Source of the DNA: UBA1206 sp050953105
GTDB taxonomy: Bacteria; Bacillota; Clostridia; Oscillospirales; CAG-382
Assembly: GCA_050953105.1 (NCBI GenBank)
Contig: JBMNMA010000004.1
Location: forward strand, 248,001-312,000
Reading direction: 5' to 3'
Length of the DNA stretch: 64,000 nt
Shown: positions 16,996-25,315 of the stretch, piece by piece
How the letters are laid out: every line of letters starts with the position of its first letter
Position numbering within the stretch: the stretch's first letter is position 1
Made by a program: the position numbers and the translations under genes
Notes under the pieces: model-generated
Told to the model about the DNA's origin: nothing
What the model saw: only the letters and a program-made list of their open reading frames with translations
Databases searched by the model: none

Positions 16996-18669
16996 GTGCC
17001 ACATTCGGAAAGCAGCAAAGAAAAGCCACATGCCAGCCGTAAAAGCGGCAAGTCGCTTGAAATGCGGTTAACAGCCACTTTCCTTACGCTGATTGTCACG
17101 CTGCTGTTAGCCGTTATAATTGTATTGTCGGCAGCCGGCGTTTTTGACCTTAACAGTTCAAAAAACAGGGCATTGATAGAACATGAACTTGTAAGGTTGT
17201 CTGAGCAAGTAAAAAAAGATTATGCATCCGTCGCCTCCCGTACCATCAATTTGTCGGAAAGCTTAAAGTATGAACTTGACCTTCTGCTTGACGAAAAAAA
17301 TGTCAAAGCCTTTGATCTTAAAAATCACCCCGAAATACTTACCGATCTGCTCGACGGCGTTTTTCCGACTATGGCAGCGGAGATCCGTTCAACACACTCC
17401 AGCGGCATATTTTTAATACTTGACGCAACGGTAAATCCCACGCTTGAAAACGCCCAGAATTCCCGTGCGGGTCTTTTTATCCGCAATATTGCCGCACAAA
17501 ACAATCTGTCTGTGTCATATTATGACCTTCGTTATCTTTACGGTCCCATGTCGGTTGCCCAAAGCCGTAAAATCCAGATACTCCCCGCATGGAAGATGGA
17601 ATATGATGTTTCTGAGATAGCGGCATACGGTATGATTATGCAAAAAGCCAAAGAAAACAAAAACCGCCCGTTATCCCAGCTGTATTACTGGACAGCAAAG
17701 GAGTCGGACGGCGGTATTGACTATGGGATGTACTGCTGTGTGCCGGTTATCGTTGACGGGGAAGTAATAGGTATATGCGGCTATGAAATAAATGTAATGC
17801 AGTTTAAAGGAACATATGCGCCGGTTATAAACGGGCAGAATTATTCCTTTTTTATGCTTGCACCATCTGACACGGATAATATTTACTTTGAAAAATCCAT
17901 GTTTGCCGGAAACTATGCCGTTACAGCTGAACAGCCGTCGGGCACGGCAAAAAAACCGTCGGGTAAAGGGCTGCTCACCTACAACTGCGGTGATGCAGGC
18001 GTTTTTATAGGCAGACACACCGATATTTCCCTATACTCGGTTTCCTCTGTTCATGCCGGAAACAATTTTACCGCGGCTTTGCTTACGCCAAAAGAATATA
18101 TCACAGCAATCAACAGGGAAAACAACATCAAATATATCACCGGTCTGCTCCTTCTGTTTTTGCTGGCCACCGCTGCGTCGGTAGCCCTGATACGCCGCAA
18201 TATGAAACCCGTCAAACGTGCCATCGAGCATATGCGCCAAAGCCAATCTATATATCTTGAAAAAACCGGCATGCGTGAGATAGACGACCTGTTTGAATTT
18301 CTTTCCGAGCGTGATAAAGAAAATGAGGAGAAGCTTTACCGTGCCGAGGTAGAGCGTCAGGCAGCGCTTGAACAGCAGCAAAAGGCGGCAGCCGAGATTG
18401 AAATAATACAGGGAATTTACGGCAACGATATAACACCGGAACAGCATGCTGCGTTTAACATCCGGCTGCATACCCTCACACCAAAGGAGCGTGAGGTTTA
18501 TGACCTGTATCTTCAGGGTAAAAAAGCACATGAAATCGCAGTTCTGCTTGATATTACCCAAAATACGGTTAAATTCCATAATAAGAACATATATGACAAG
18601 CTGGGTATCAACTCACGCAAGGAGCTTTTGCGCTACGCAAGATACCACAACGGCGACAAAGGAAAATAA
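16996..18669 (+). CDS. Membrane-bound LuxR-type transcription regulator with extracellular sensor domain
   Basis: The start is GTG at 16996 after an AAGGAA site. The 557-residue protein has a membrane segment (about 28-50), an extracytoplasmic region of about 310 residues that looks like a Cache-type sensor, a second membrane segment (about 378-398), a short coiled-coil linker and a C-terminal LuxR helix-turn-helix (LTPKEREVYDLYLQGK, then ITQNTVKFHNKNIYDKLGI). No kinase or receiver domain is present, so this is a one-component sensor that would bind DNA while anchored in the membrane. It is probably co-transcribed with the binding lipoprotein. Targets unknown. Confidence 0.82.
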   Translation: MPHSESSKEKPHASRKSGKSLEMRLTATFLTLIVTLLLAVIIVLSAAGVFDLNSSKNRALIEHELVRLSEQVKKDYASVASRTINLSESLKYELDLLLDEKNVKAFDLKNHPEILTDLLDGVFPTMAAEIRSTHSSGIFLILDATVNPTLENAQNSRAGLFIRNIAAQNNLSVSYYDLRYLYGPMSVAQSRKIQILPAWKMEYDVSEIAAYGMIMQKAKENKNRPLSQLYYWTAKESDGGIDYGMYCCVPVIVDGEVIGICGYEINVMQFKGTYAPVINGQNYSFFMLAPSDTDNIYFEKSMFAGNYAVTAEQPSGTAKKPSGKGLLTYNCGDAGVFIGRHTDISLYSVSSVHAGNNFTAALLTPKEYITAINRENNIKYITGLLLLFLLATAASVALIRRNMKPVKRAIEHMRQSQSIYLEKTGMREIDDLFEFLSERDKENEEKLYRAEVERQAALEQQQKAAAEIEIIQGIYGNDITPEQHAAFNIRLHTLTPKEREVYDLYLQGKKAHEIAVLLDITQNTVKFHNKNIYDKLGINSRKELLRYARYHNGDKGK

Positions 18670-18780
18670 AAAATTTTCAAGAACAGCTTTGTAGTATCAT
18701 TAACAAACAAAAAATAAACATCTGATTAAATTCCACCTTACAATGACGGTTTTAAATAATAAATCAGATAAAAAAGAAAC

Positions 18781-18825
18781 AAGGCATTTCCCAAAAGTGA
18801 GGGGATAAGCCTTGCTTTGCTTTAT
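18781..18825. terminator. Likely terminator between convergent genes
   Basis: CAAGGC-x-TTTCCC pairs imperfectly with GGGGATAAGCCTTG around AAAAGTGA. T-rich sequence follows. It lies between the LuxR-type gene and the DUF2871 gene, which face each other. Confidence 0.5.
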
Positions 18826-18864
18826 TGCTATCTTATTTTTCGTTATATTATTTTTTACAAAGAT

Positions 18865-19296
18865 CTATTTATTTTTTCTTTCTGCTTCACTAATTCTGTT
18901 AAGCAACATCAGAAAGAATATTATATAGGCTATTGTCAAAATGATATGGCTTATTCCCGCAATGCCTGAAATTGAGGCATTCATCATTTTTGATATATCA
19001 AGGTTTAACACCTCTACACATCCGCGTATAGCCATCATTATAACAGATAGCAAAAGACCGATATTGTATATTATAAAGAATAAAGTAAATCTTTTATGCC
19101 CGGTTAGCTCAAAGGATTTTTCCAGTAATAATACTATTAATAAAAACAATGTTCCCAAGACCAATACATGGGTATGTACACCGCTTAGAACAGTTTTTCC
19201 GGTAAAGTTATTGAACTTAGTAAATTCCCTGTAAAAAGCGCCAAGAAACAGCCCTAATATACTGTAGAAAAAGCTGAATTTTGCAATTTTTTTCAT
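18865..19296 (-). CDS. DUF2871-like integral membrane protein
   Basis: The ATG at 19296 follows AGGAGTATTATA. The 143-residue product has four hydrophobic segments. The AFYREFTKFNNF and GVHTHVLVLGT segments near the start match the DUF2871 family of small membrane proteins in Firmicutes. The two His residues in HTH inside the membrane could bind a metal or heme, but this is speculation. It is 57 bases downstream of the dehydrogenase gene in the same direction. Function unknown. Confidence 0.75.
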   Translation of the reverse strand: MKKIAKFSFFYSILGLFLGAFYREFTKFNNFTGKTVLSGVHTHVLVLGTLFLLIVLLLEKSFELTGHKRFTLFFIIYNIGLLLSVIMMAIRGCVEVLNLDISKMMNASISGIAGISHIILTIAYIIFFLMLLNRISEAERKNK

Positions 19297-19353
19297 TATA
19301 ATACTCCTGCATATAAATTTATTTAATGCCACAAAGCGCTAATAAATAGATTA

Positions 19354-20058
19354 TTAACCGTATGTCCAGCCGAAGTCATTATGATATATCATTTGCTTTG
19401 TCATACCTCCGTCAATGCAAAAGTCTTGTCCGGTAATAAAACCTGCTTTATCGCTGCAAAGATAAAGCACCATGTTGGCAATATCAAGGGGATTCCCAAC
19501 TCTTTTAACAGGATGTTGATTTGCATCCGGTCCCTCATAAACCGTAAAATTTGTGTCAATCCAGCCGGGGGAGATAGAATTTACCCGCACCCTGCCTGAA
19601 AGAGAAATTGCCAGAGAATGAGTAAGAGCGGAAATTGCTCCTTTGGCTGAGGTATAGCTTTCGGTATTGGGCTGACTCATATACGCTCTGGTTGATGAAA
19701 TATTAACAATGCATCCGCCTTGGTTAAAATGATTCATAAAAAGCTTTGATAACATAAAGGGAGCGGTGACACCGACTCTTAGGACATAATTAAAGTCATC
19801 ATAGGAGCAGTCAAAAATCCCGCCTTTTGAAAGCATGGCATTATTTATAAGATAATCAATGCTGTTATAATCATCTATAACTTTATGCGCAAACAGGCGT
19901 AGGGTATTTTCGTCTGCAATGTCCCCTGTAAAATAATTATTTTCCTGCTTATCGATTACGCAAACATTAGCCCCGTATTTTTTAAATTCGTCACATATTG
20001 TTTTTCCGATTCCCGACGCACCGCCCGTTACAACAACGGTTTTATTTTTAAAATCCAT
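19354..20058 (-). CDS. Short-chain dehydrogenase/reductase
   Basis: The chosen ATG at 20058 has GGAGG six bases upstream. The 234-residue protein has the cofactor motif TGGASGIGK (about 11-19), the NNA block, the catalytic Ser in NISSTRAY, the YTSAKGA Tyr-x3-Lys pair and the ISPGW motif. These define a classical NAD(P)-dependent SDR oxidoreductase acting on an alcohol or ketone in the cytoplasm. The substrate is unknown and neighbours give no pathway. An extended start at 20070 is possible. Confidence 0.9.
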   Translation of the reverse strand: MDFKNKTVVVTGGASGIGKTICDEFKKYGANVCVIDKQENNYFTGDIADENTLRLFAHKVIDDYNSIDYLINNAMLSKGGIFDCSYDDFNYVLRVGVTAPFMLSKLFMNHFNQGGCIVNISSTRAYMSQPNTESYTSAKGAISALTHSLAISLSGRVRVNSISPGWIDTNFTVYEGPDANQHPVKRVGNPLDIANMVLYLCSDKAGFITGQDFCIDGGMTKQMIYHNDFGWTYG

Positions 20059-20100
20059 AACTGCCTCCATATATTTATTAAAGGAACATTCATTTTATTA

Positions 20101-20355
20101 TATCATTGGATATACGTTATTTCAACTGCAATAATCTGCAACAGTAAGTCAATCGGCGGTGCAGATGCGAAGCTGTCCGCCGCCTGTGCTTTCCTTCTCG
20201 GAACGGCAAAAGGCTTCTTCGGACTAATAACAGGATTAACGCTCGGCATTATTGTCAATCTCATTATACAAACAAGAAAAGACAAAGCGGAGGGATTTCC
20301 GCTTATTCCATATCTGGCTGCCGGATTTATGCTGGCATATTTCATTAAGTGGTAG
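20101..20355 (+). pseudogene. C-terminal remnant of an A24 prepilin peptidase-like gene
   Basis: An open stretch of 85 codons without a good start encodes IGGADAKLSAACAFLLG, then TGLTLGIIVNLII and FPLIPYLAAGFMLAYFI before a stop. GGADxKL is the second catalytic-Asp motif of A24 prepilin peptidases, and the LIPYLAAG block is their last membrane segment. Full enzymes are about 220-260 residues; the first Asp half is missing. It is probably a leftover of deletion or insertion. Confidence 0.7.
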
Positions 20356-20450
20356 CAATACACTACGGCTTTATGATATAATTAACTAAATAATTCACAA
20401 GCAGTTGTATATTATGTAATAACGTGACTTCACATATGGGGGTGGATATA

Positions 20451-21161
20451 TTGAACTATGAAATCACACAGCAATTATTAGACGCTATTTCTCCATATTT
20501 CGATTTAAATGGCATAACTATAACAACTGAAAACAAAGATTGGAAGGGGCGCTCTTATCGATCTGATTTTGTCAAGCTTATTGATAAAAATAATGTCTCT
20601 TTCGAAGTGTTTGATAATGAAATAATTATCAGCTACTTTACAGATCATGTTCACTTTGAGGACTATATTTTTGACTTAGAAGATGGTGAACCGGATTTTG
20701 TTACAAGGGCAAGAGAATTTCTCGTTCAACTATTCACCATGCCTATTCGTAGATTAGAAAAATATAGGGGTAAAACCCTAGTATCCGATCAGTATTTTTT
20801 TGTAATGACTGACGGGCAAGAAGAGCGGATAGGTGGCACGTGGTATGGATTGGTTAAGTTGATCAATCCCTTTGCTAAAAAACATACTAATTTTACAACA
20901 TGGTACTACGATATAAAAAAGAACTGCTTTACTGCCGCCCAGCCATGGAAGCCCGATCCTAATGCTGTTGAGGTTATAAAAATAGCTGATAAGTATATTG
21001 AAATCTTTGAAAAACGAAAGGCGTTTACTTTTACTATTTGGCAAAAAGAATATGACGATTATTATTGTATGTATTACTGGATGCCTTTAGATCATGGAGT
21101 TGCAAGTTACTTTGATACAAAGAAAAAAGCCATCGCAGCCGCAAAGGAGATGTTGAAATGA
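20451..21161 (+). CDS. Hypothetical protein, first of a coupled pair
   Basis: A TTG at 20451 follows GGGGTGGA at good spacing and is preferred over the GTG at 20424. The 236-residue product is soluble, acidic and rich in aromatic residues (blocks such as TTWYYDIKKNCF and YYCMYYWMPLDHG). It has no signal peptide, membrane segment or recognisable catalytic motif. Its stop overlaps the next ATG (ATGA), a sign of translational coupling. Proteins of this style are common as immunity or accessory factors near polymorphic toxins; that is a guess. Confidence 0.65.
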   Translation: MNYEITQQLLDAISPYFDLNGITITTENKDWKGRSYRSDFVKLIDKNNVSFEVFDNEIIISYFTDHVHFEDYIFDLEDGEPDFVTRAREFLVQLFTMPIRRLEKYRGKTLVSDQYFFVMTDGQEERIGGTWYGLVKLINPFAKKHTNFTTWYYDIKKNCFTAAQPWKPDPNAVEVIKIADKYIEIFEKRKAFTFTIWQKEYDDYYCMYYWMPLDHGVASYFDTKKKAIAAAKEMLK

Positions 21162-22024
21162 TTACACTGCATTTATCTAATCTCCACTGGCTTGGCGATA
21201 CACCTGAAGAACAGCAGCAAGATCTTTGTTTGCACGGACATGTGTTTCTGAAGTTGGATGACGATATTATCAGCAATGAAGAATGTTGCGTCAGTGCTGC
21301 AGCTCTGAGATTTATGCGGTCGGTGTTCTCAAATCATTTTATGGGTGAAGAGCAACATATGCTTCCGTGCTGTGGGCATTTTATGGTTGCATCGAAAGAC
21401 AATCAGTCCGTAGGCATTTATGGTTGTAGCAATGGGATTGATTTTGATGTGTTGCATGACGGAGAACATATCGTTGTAAAAACGAATGATTCAAAAGCTT
21501 ATAGATATTCATTTTACGAGTATCGTGACATTGCAGCTGCGTTTGCAGATGAAGTTGAACGATTTTTCTCAGACAGTCCTCATCGTATTATTCCTGAGAA
21601 AGAACCTGAAAAAAGCGGATTTTTAGCATTTAAAAATGAGTGGTTTCGTTTAAAAGATCAAATTAAAACGGCCACCCCAGACAGCATTAAAAATATCTGT
21701 ATTGATTATTCTGATTATATCAGCATATCAGAAAAAGATATTGTTAATGTTAGCAATGCCGGAATAAGTTATCAGGGCGGCTTTATCAATTTTAGAGAGT
21801 GTGCCTATAATTTTAAGGCTGAGCATGGCGGTGATGGGAAATGCGTAGGAGAGCGGGATATTACCGGGTCCACTCCATGCTTTATTTTCTATACTGCGCC
21901 ACTAACCACGCATATATTTTTTATTCCTAAAAGTAAACTCGCTGAGCTTTTTTCAAAAGTTCCGACCTATCAAAGGTTTCATAATTTGCAAAAACAACTC
22001 AATGAATATGGATATACTATCTAA
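21158..22024 (+). CDS. Hypothetical protein, second of a coupled pair
   Basis: The ATG overlaps the stop of the upstream gene, with an AAGGAGATG ribosome site inside that gene. The 288-residue protein looks soluble, with an N-terminal beta-rich part (about 1-140) and a second polar part ending YGYTI. A cysteine pair (MLPCCGHFM) and CLHGHVF could bind metal. I do not recognise a family. It is followed by a degraded histidine kinase gene, so the pair may be a cargo unit of the accessory region. Confidence 0.65.
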   Translation: MITLHLSNLHWLGDTPEEQQQDLCLHGHVFLKLDDDIISNEECCVSAAALRFMRSVFSNHFMGEEQHMLPCCGHFMVASKDNQSVGIYGCSNGIDFDVLHDGEHIVVKTNDSKAYRYSFYEYRDIAAAFADEVERFFSDSPHRIIPEKEPEKSGFLAFKNEWFRLKDQIKTATPDSIKNICIDYSDYISISEKDIVNVSNAGISYQGGFINFRECAYNFKAEHGGDGKCVGERDITGSTPCFIFYTAPLTTHIFFIPKSKLAELFSKVPTYQRFHNLQKQLNEYGYTI

Positions 22025-22054
22025 ACTGGATAGCCCTGATTTTGTTTTTAACCA

Positions 22055-22509
22055 GTCAAGACGGACATCTGTGAAACGCTGCGGCAGATATGGCCGAGAT
22101 TGTGCCTCAGCTGGAAAGCGTGAATTTTAAATATTAATTCGACATTCCCGAGGACAGTATTTACGTTATGCTGGACGCCAGCCACTTTGGGCGTCTAATT
22201 TAGAATCTTGCGGTCAACGCAGTGCGGTATAATCCAAAGGGTACAACTATTTCTGTTAGTCTGACGGTTCATAATATAACAACCATAATTGATTTCAGCG
22301 ATAAAGGGATCGGCATTTCCTCCCATCTCACGCAGGATATTTTCAAACCCTTTGTGCATGCGGATGACTCGCATAATTCCCAGACTGGCGGCAGCGGACT
22401 TGGTCTTTCCATTACCAAAAAAGATGCACAGGCGCATGGAGGGGATCTGATTTTGTGTTAAGGCGGCAACAAAGGCTGTAATTTTAAGATAACAATCCCA
22501 ATAACTTAA
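22055..22509 (+). pseudogene. Degraded sensor histidine kinase (C-terminal part)
   Basis: The region reads as the ATPase half of a histidine kinase: DASHFGRLI, NLAVNAVRYNPKGTTISV (N box), DKGIGIS (G1), GGSGLGLSITKK (G2) and a closing CNFKITIPIT. The frame is broken near 22090 by a shift and has in-frame stops after NFKY, after GRLI and after LILC. The kinase N-terminus and a response regulator are missing. It cannot make an intact kinase. Confidence 0.85.
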
Positions 22510-22672
22510 GGTTAGTTTAAGGTTCGTTTCAGCTGTATGACAGGTTCCATTGCTATGATAGTAATGGATCTGAAATACAGCTGAATTTTTTTGGATGGGG
22601 CTTGTTATCTTACTAATATTGTAGGTATAAGATTTAAAACATTAATTTACTGAGGTGATATATAACGCTGCA

Positions 22673-23173
22673 TAACCGTCTCGTTTTGAGATATTTCTGA
22701 CAAGGCTTGCATTTCTCTTTTATGGCAAGTCTGTCTACAAGACATTTGCAGAACGTCTGCAACTTAACGGTAATGAGCGGGTACTTGACTTCGGGTGCGG
22801 CAAGGGAACGGTTGCACACTTAACCGCAAAACGGCTTACGCATGAATATATAACTTGCTTTGATATTTCCGAGAGAATGGATTATGCCAAGGTTATGAAA
22901 ATTGCCGAAAATAATGGCAACGCAGACTTAATAAATAAGCTCAAGGCAAACGGTGAGCCTTCCTATTACGGCAAGGATGTCACATGGAAAAGTCTCAACT
23001 ATCTCAGCGCATATATGGGGAGCAATCCCGAAATTTATAATCCCGGCTATGTCACCCTTCGGGACATCGGCTCCTCCGAATATGGATTGCTTGACAAAAT
23101 CAACTTTTTTCGCAGTATTATTAACACATATAATCATGTGTACCACCAGCTTAATAGAAAGGTATGTATATAA
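22673..23173 (+). pseudogene. Chimeric remnant: SAM methyltransferase N-terminus joined to hydrolase segment
   Basis: The first half reads IFLTRLAFLFYGKSVY, then VLDFGCGKGTVA (SAM motif I) and TCFDISERM. At about 22875 it passes in frame into DYAKVMKIAENNGNADLI, YYGKDVTWKSLNYLSAYMG and NFFRSIINTYNHVYHQL. That second part resembles the cap region of clostridial alpha/beta hydrolases. Neither half is complete, and no start with a proper site was found. This looks like an in-frame deletion scar that fused two genes. It runs to the start of the intact hydrolase gene. Confidence 0.65.
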
Positions 23174-23175
23174 CT

Positions 23176-24456
23176 ATGCTACTCTTAATATTGCTTTTGC
23201 TTTTAGAAGTGGTACTGGCAGTTTACCGTATTAAAACACATTCTATGCAGCAGAGACAGACCGCTGTATTGCGCACAGCATTTCTTCTCGTTTTGATCAC
23301 ACTTTGCACTCTATCGGTTTTAACATGGGGTTTTCGCTATTATGCTCTTTCTGCTGTGCTGGTGATATCAGCGGCGGTGAACGCTGCACGATTCCTGAAC
23401 AAAATGGTAACCGCAACAAAGCTTCAACCTACCCGTATCATATTGAAAACAGTGGGAATGTCAGCTTTGCTTATTATTTCGATGATTCCGGCAATTATCT
23501 TCCCGGAATACCGGCCTCTTCCGACAACAGGCGAATACCAAGTCGTAACGACGACGAGATATTTGTGCGACGAGAGCAGAATCGAAACTTACGCTAAGCA
23601 CGACGGCGCAAGAACGCTGGTAGCGGAGTTCTGGTATCCGAGCGATGCAAAGGGCAATTTTCCTCTGGTCGTATTTTCGCACGGTTCATTTGGAACACGT
23701 ACCAGCAACGAAACGCTTTACCGCGAATTGGCGAGCCACGGCTATGTGGTCTGCTCCATAGATCATACCTACCAATGTTTTTACACCACTGATAAATCCG
23801 GAAATGTTCTGTTGATGAGTAGTGAATTTATGGGTGAAATCCTTAGTGAGAATGCAAAAGAAGATAAGCAGAAGAGTCTTGAACTCTATAGAAAATGGAT
23901 GGATGTCCGTGTGGGAGACATCAATTTTGTAATTGATACCATCAAAGCAGATTCAGATATACTGTATGGGCTTATCAACACCGATAAAATCGGCGTGATA
24001 GGACATTCGCTGGGCGGGTCAGCAGCACTAGGAATCGGACGCATGAGAAGTGACATCGGGGCTGTTGTTGCGTTGGAAGCACCTTTCATGTGTGATATCC
24101 TTGATATAGAAAACGATGAGTTTGTATTTGAAAGCACTGCATATCCTGTTCCTGTTCTAAATGTGTACTCAGACAGTTTATGGACTCACCTTGCGAAGTG
24201 GCCGCAGTACGAAAAAAACTTGCATCTGCTCTCCGGTTCAGAAAAGGATGCTTACAGCCTGCATATCGCAGGAGTAGGGCATCTCTCGCTAACCGATCTA
24301 TCCCTTGCTTCCCCTATTCTTACGCGCATTTTGAACGGGCACGCTGCATCTGTCAGTGCAGAGGATTGCCTGCGCCTAATCAACAAAGAGTGCCTGGCAT
24401 TTTTCGATTGCTATTTAAAAGGGATATACTTACAAAGTTTTAAGTCGTCTTTTTAA
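23176..24456 (+). CDS. Membrane-anchored alpha/beta hydrolase, PAF-acetylhydrolase-like
   Basis: Three hydrophobic segments (about residues 1-15, 35-72 and 95-115) precede a hydrolase domain. It contains VVFSHGSFGTRTS (oxyanion region), the nucleophile elbow GHSLGGS and a late His in VGHLSL. The order matches the platelet-activating-factor acetylhydrolase/dienelactone hydrolase group; the domain probably faces the cell exterior. The ATG at 23176 is preferred; another at 23164 is close to AAAGG. The 3' end overlaps the convergent ArsD-ArsC chimera by 27 bases. Esterase substrate unknown. Confidence 0.8.
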   Translation: MLLLILLLLLEVVLAVYRIKTHSMQQRQTAVLRTAFLLVLITLCTLSVLTWGFRYYALSAVLVISAAVNAARFLNKMVTATKLQPTRIILKTVGMSALLIISMIPAIIFPEYRPLPTTGEYQVVTTTRYLCDESRIETYAKHDGARTLVAEFWYPSDAKGNFPLVVFSHGSFGTRTSNETLYRELASHGYVVCSIDHTYQCFYTTDKSGNVLLMSSEFMGEILSENAKEDKQKSLELYRKWMDVRVGDINFVIDTIKADSDILYGLINTDKIGVIGHSLGGSAALGIGRMRSDIGAVVALEAPFMCDILDIENDEFVFESTAYPVPVLNVYSDSLWTHLAKWPQYEKNLHLLSGSEKDAYSLHIAGVGHLSLTDLSLASPILTRILNGHAASVSAEDCLRLINKECLAFFDCYLKGIYLQSFKSSF

Positions 24457-24666
24457 TGAAAAAATATTTCTTTCAATCCGCTGTATAATCTCAATAAGTT
24501 CTTCATCACTTTTCCCTGTGGGATCATTCAAACCCCGAATCCTCATGGTGTTTACAGGGCAAATATCAAGCACTGTAGAGATACGCAAAAGTTCAGGGTC
24601 TACTCCCATACCACAGAGTCCGGTTGGGCAGCACATAGCGGGTTCGAATATTTTCATTTTTTTCAT
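24430..24666 (-). pseudogene. In-frame ArsD N-terminus / ArsC C-terminus chimera
   Basis: The ATG at 24666 follows AAGGAG. Residues 1-31 (EPAMCCPTGLCGMGVDPELL) are the ArsD start, including its CC pair and third Cys. From about residue 34 the protein changes to CPVNTMRIRGLNDPTGKSDE and ERNIFSLKRR, which is the C-terminal end of a thioredoxin-linked ArsC arsenate reductase. The rest of both proteins is missing. A deletion between neighbouring arsD and arsC genes would give exactly this. The 78-residue product may be translated, but neither activity is expected. Confidence 0.75.
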
Positions 24667-24681
24667 AACGATCAACTCCTT

Positions 24682-25314
24682 TTATATAGATGATTTTTCG
24701 GCTGAAGCAATAAAGATGTTAATTGCTGCACTACTACAGGATTCACAGGAATCGCAGCAGCATTGTTCATTTAAATCTTCAATTTTTATGTTGGATAGGT
24801 TTGCTTCAGCAAACCATTTCTTAATATCTGAGCGCTCAAAACCAAGCCAAACATCAAACTGCTCTTTCCGTAAAAACTCATAATCATGCCGGTCTAAATC
24901 GGCAATTACTAATTTACCACCGGGCTTTAATATACGTGTTATCTCTAAAATCGCTTGCCCCGGTTTTTCAACGTGATGCAAGAACATATTTGCCATTACA
25001 CAATCAACGCTTTCACTCTCTAAAGGTAGCGTATAAGCGTCTGCCTGAATACAGGTGATTGCACCGCTTGAACCGAACTTTTGCTCCAATACATCAAGCA
25101 TTTCCTGTGACTGATCTATAGCTATTACACGAAGCTTTCTGTTAAGCAGTTCCTGAGTTACAAAGCCAGTGCCTGCGCCGATATCGACTGCTGTTGTACC
25201 TTCTTTTACCTGTGCCGCTTCACACATTTTTTCCCGAATACTATCGGAGAAAAAAGATTGTCTTATTTCATCCCACTCGTTTGAGATTCCGTCAAAATAA
25301 TCTTTACTCTTCAT
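24682..25314 (-). CDS. SAM-dependent methyltransferase of the ars operon, ArsM-like
   Basis: The ATG at 25314 follows AAAGGAG. The 210-residue class I methyltransferase has SAM motif I VDIGAGTGF (about 43-51), an acidic loop at IAIDQS, and ILKPGGKLVIADLD. The C-terminal stretch NEQCCCDSCESCSSA is rich in cysteines, as expected for an enzyme binding trivalent arsenic. ArsM methylates arsenite to mono- and dimethylated forms. Its length is shorter than classical ArsM, so it may be a related ars-associated methyltransferase. Its place between acr3 and the ArsD-ArsC remnant supports an arsenic role. Confidence 0.75.
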   Translation of the reverse strand: MKSKDYFDGISNEWDEIRQSFFSDSIREKMCEAAQVKEGTTAVDIGAGTGFVTQELLNRKLRVIAIDQSQEMLDVLEQKFGSSGAITCIQADAYTLPLESESVDCVMANMFLHHVEKPGQAILEITRILKPGGKLVIADLDRHDYEFLRKEQFDVWLGFERSDIKKWFAEANLSNIKIEDLNEQCCCDSCESCSSAAINIFIASAEKSSI

Positions 25315-25315
25315 A

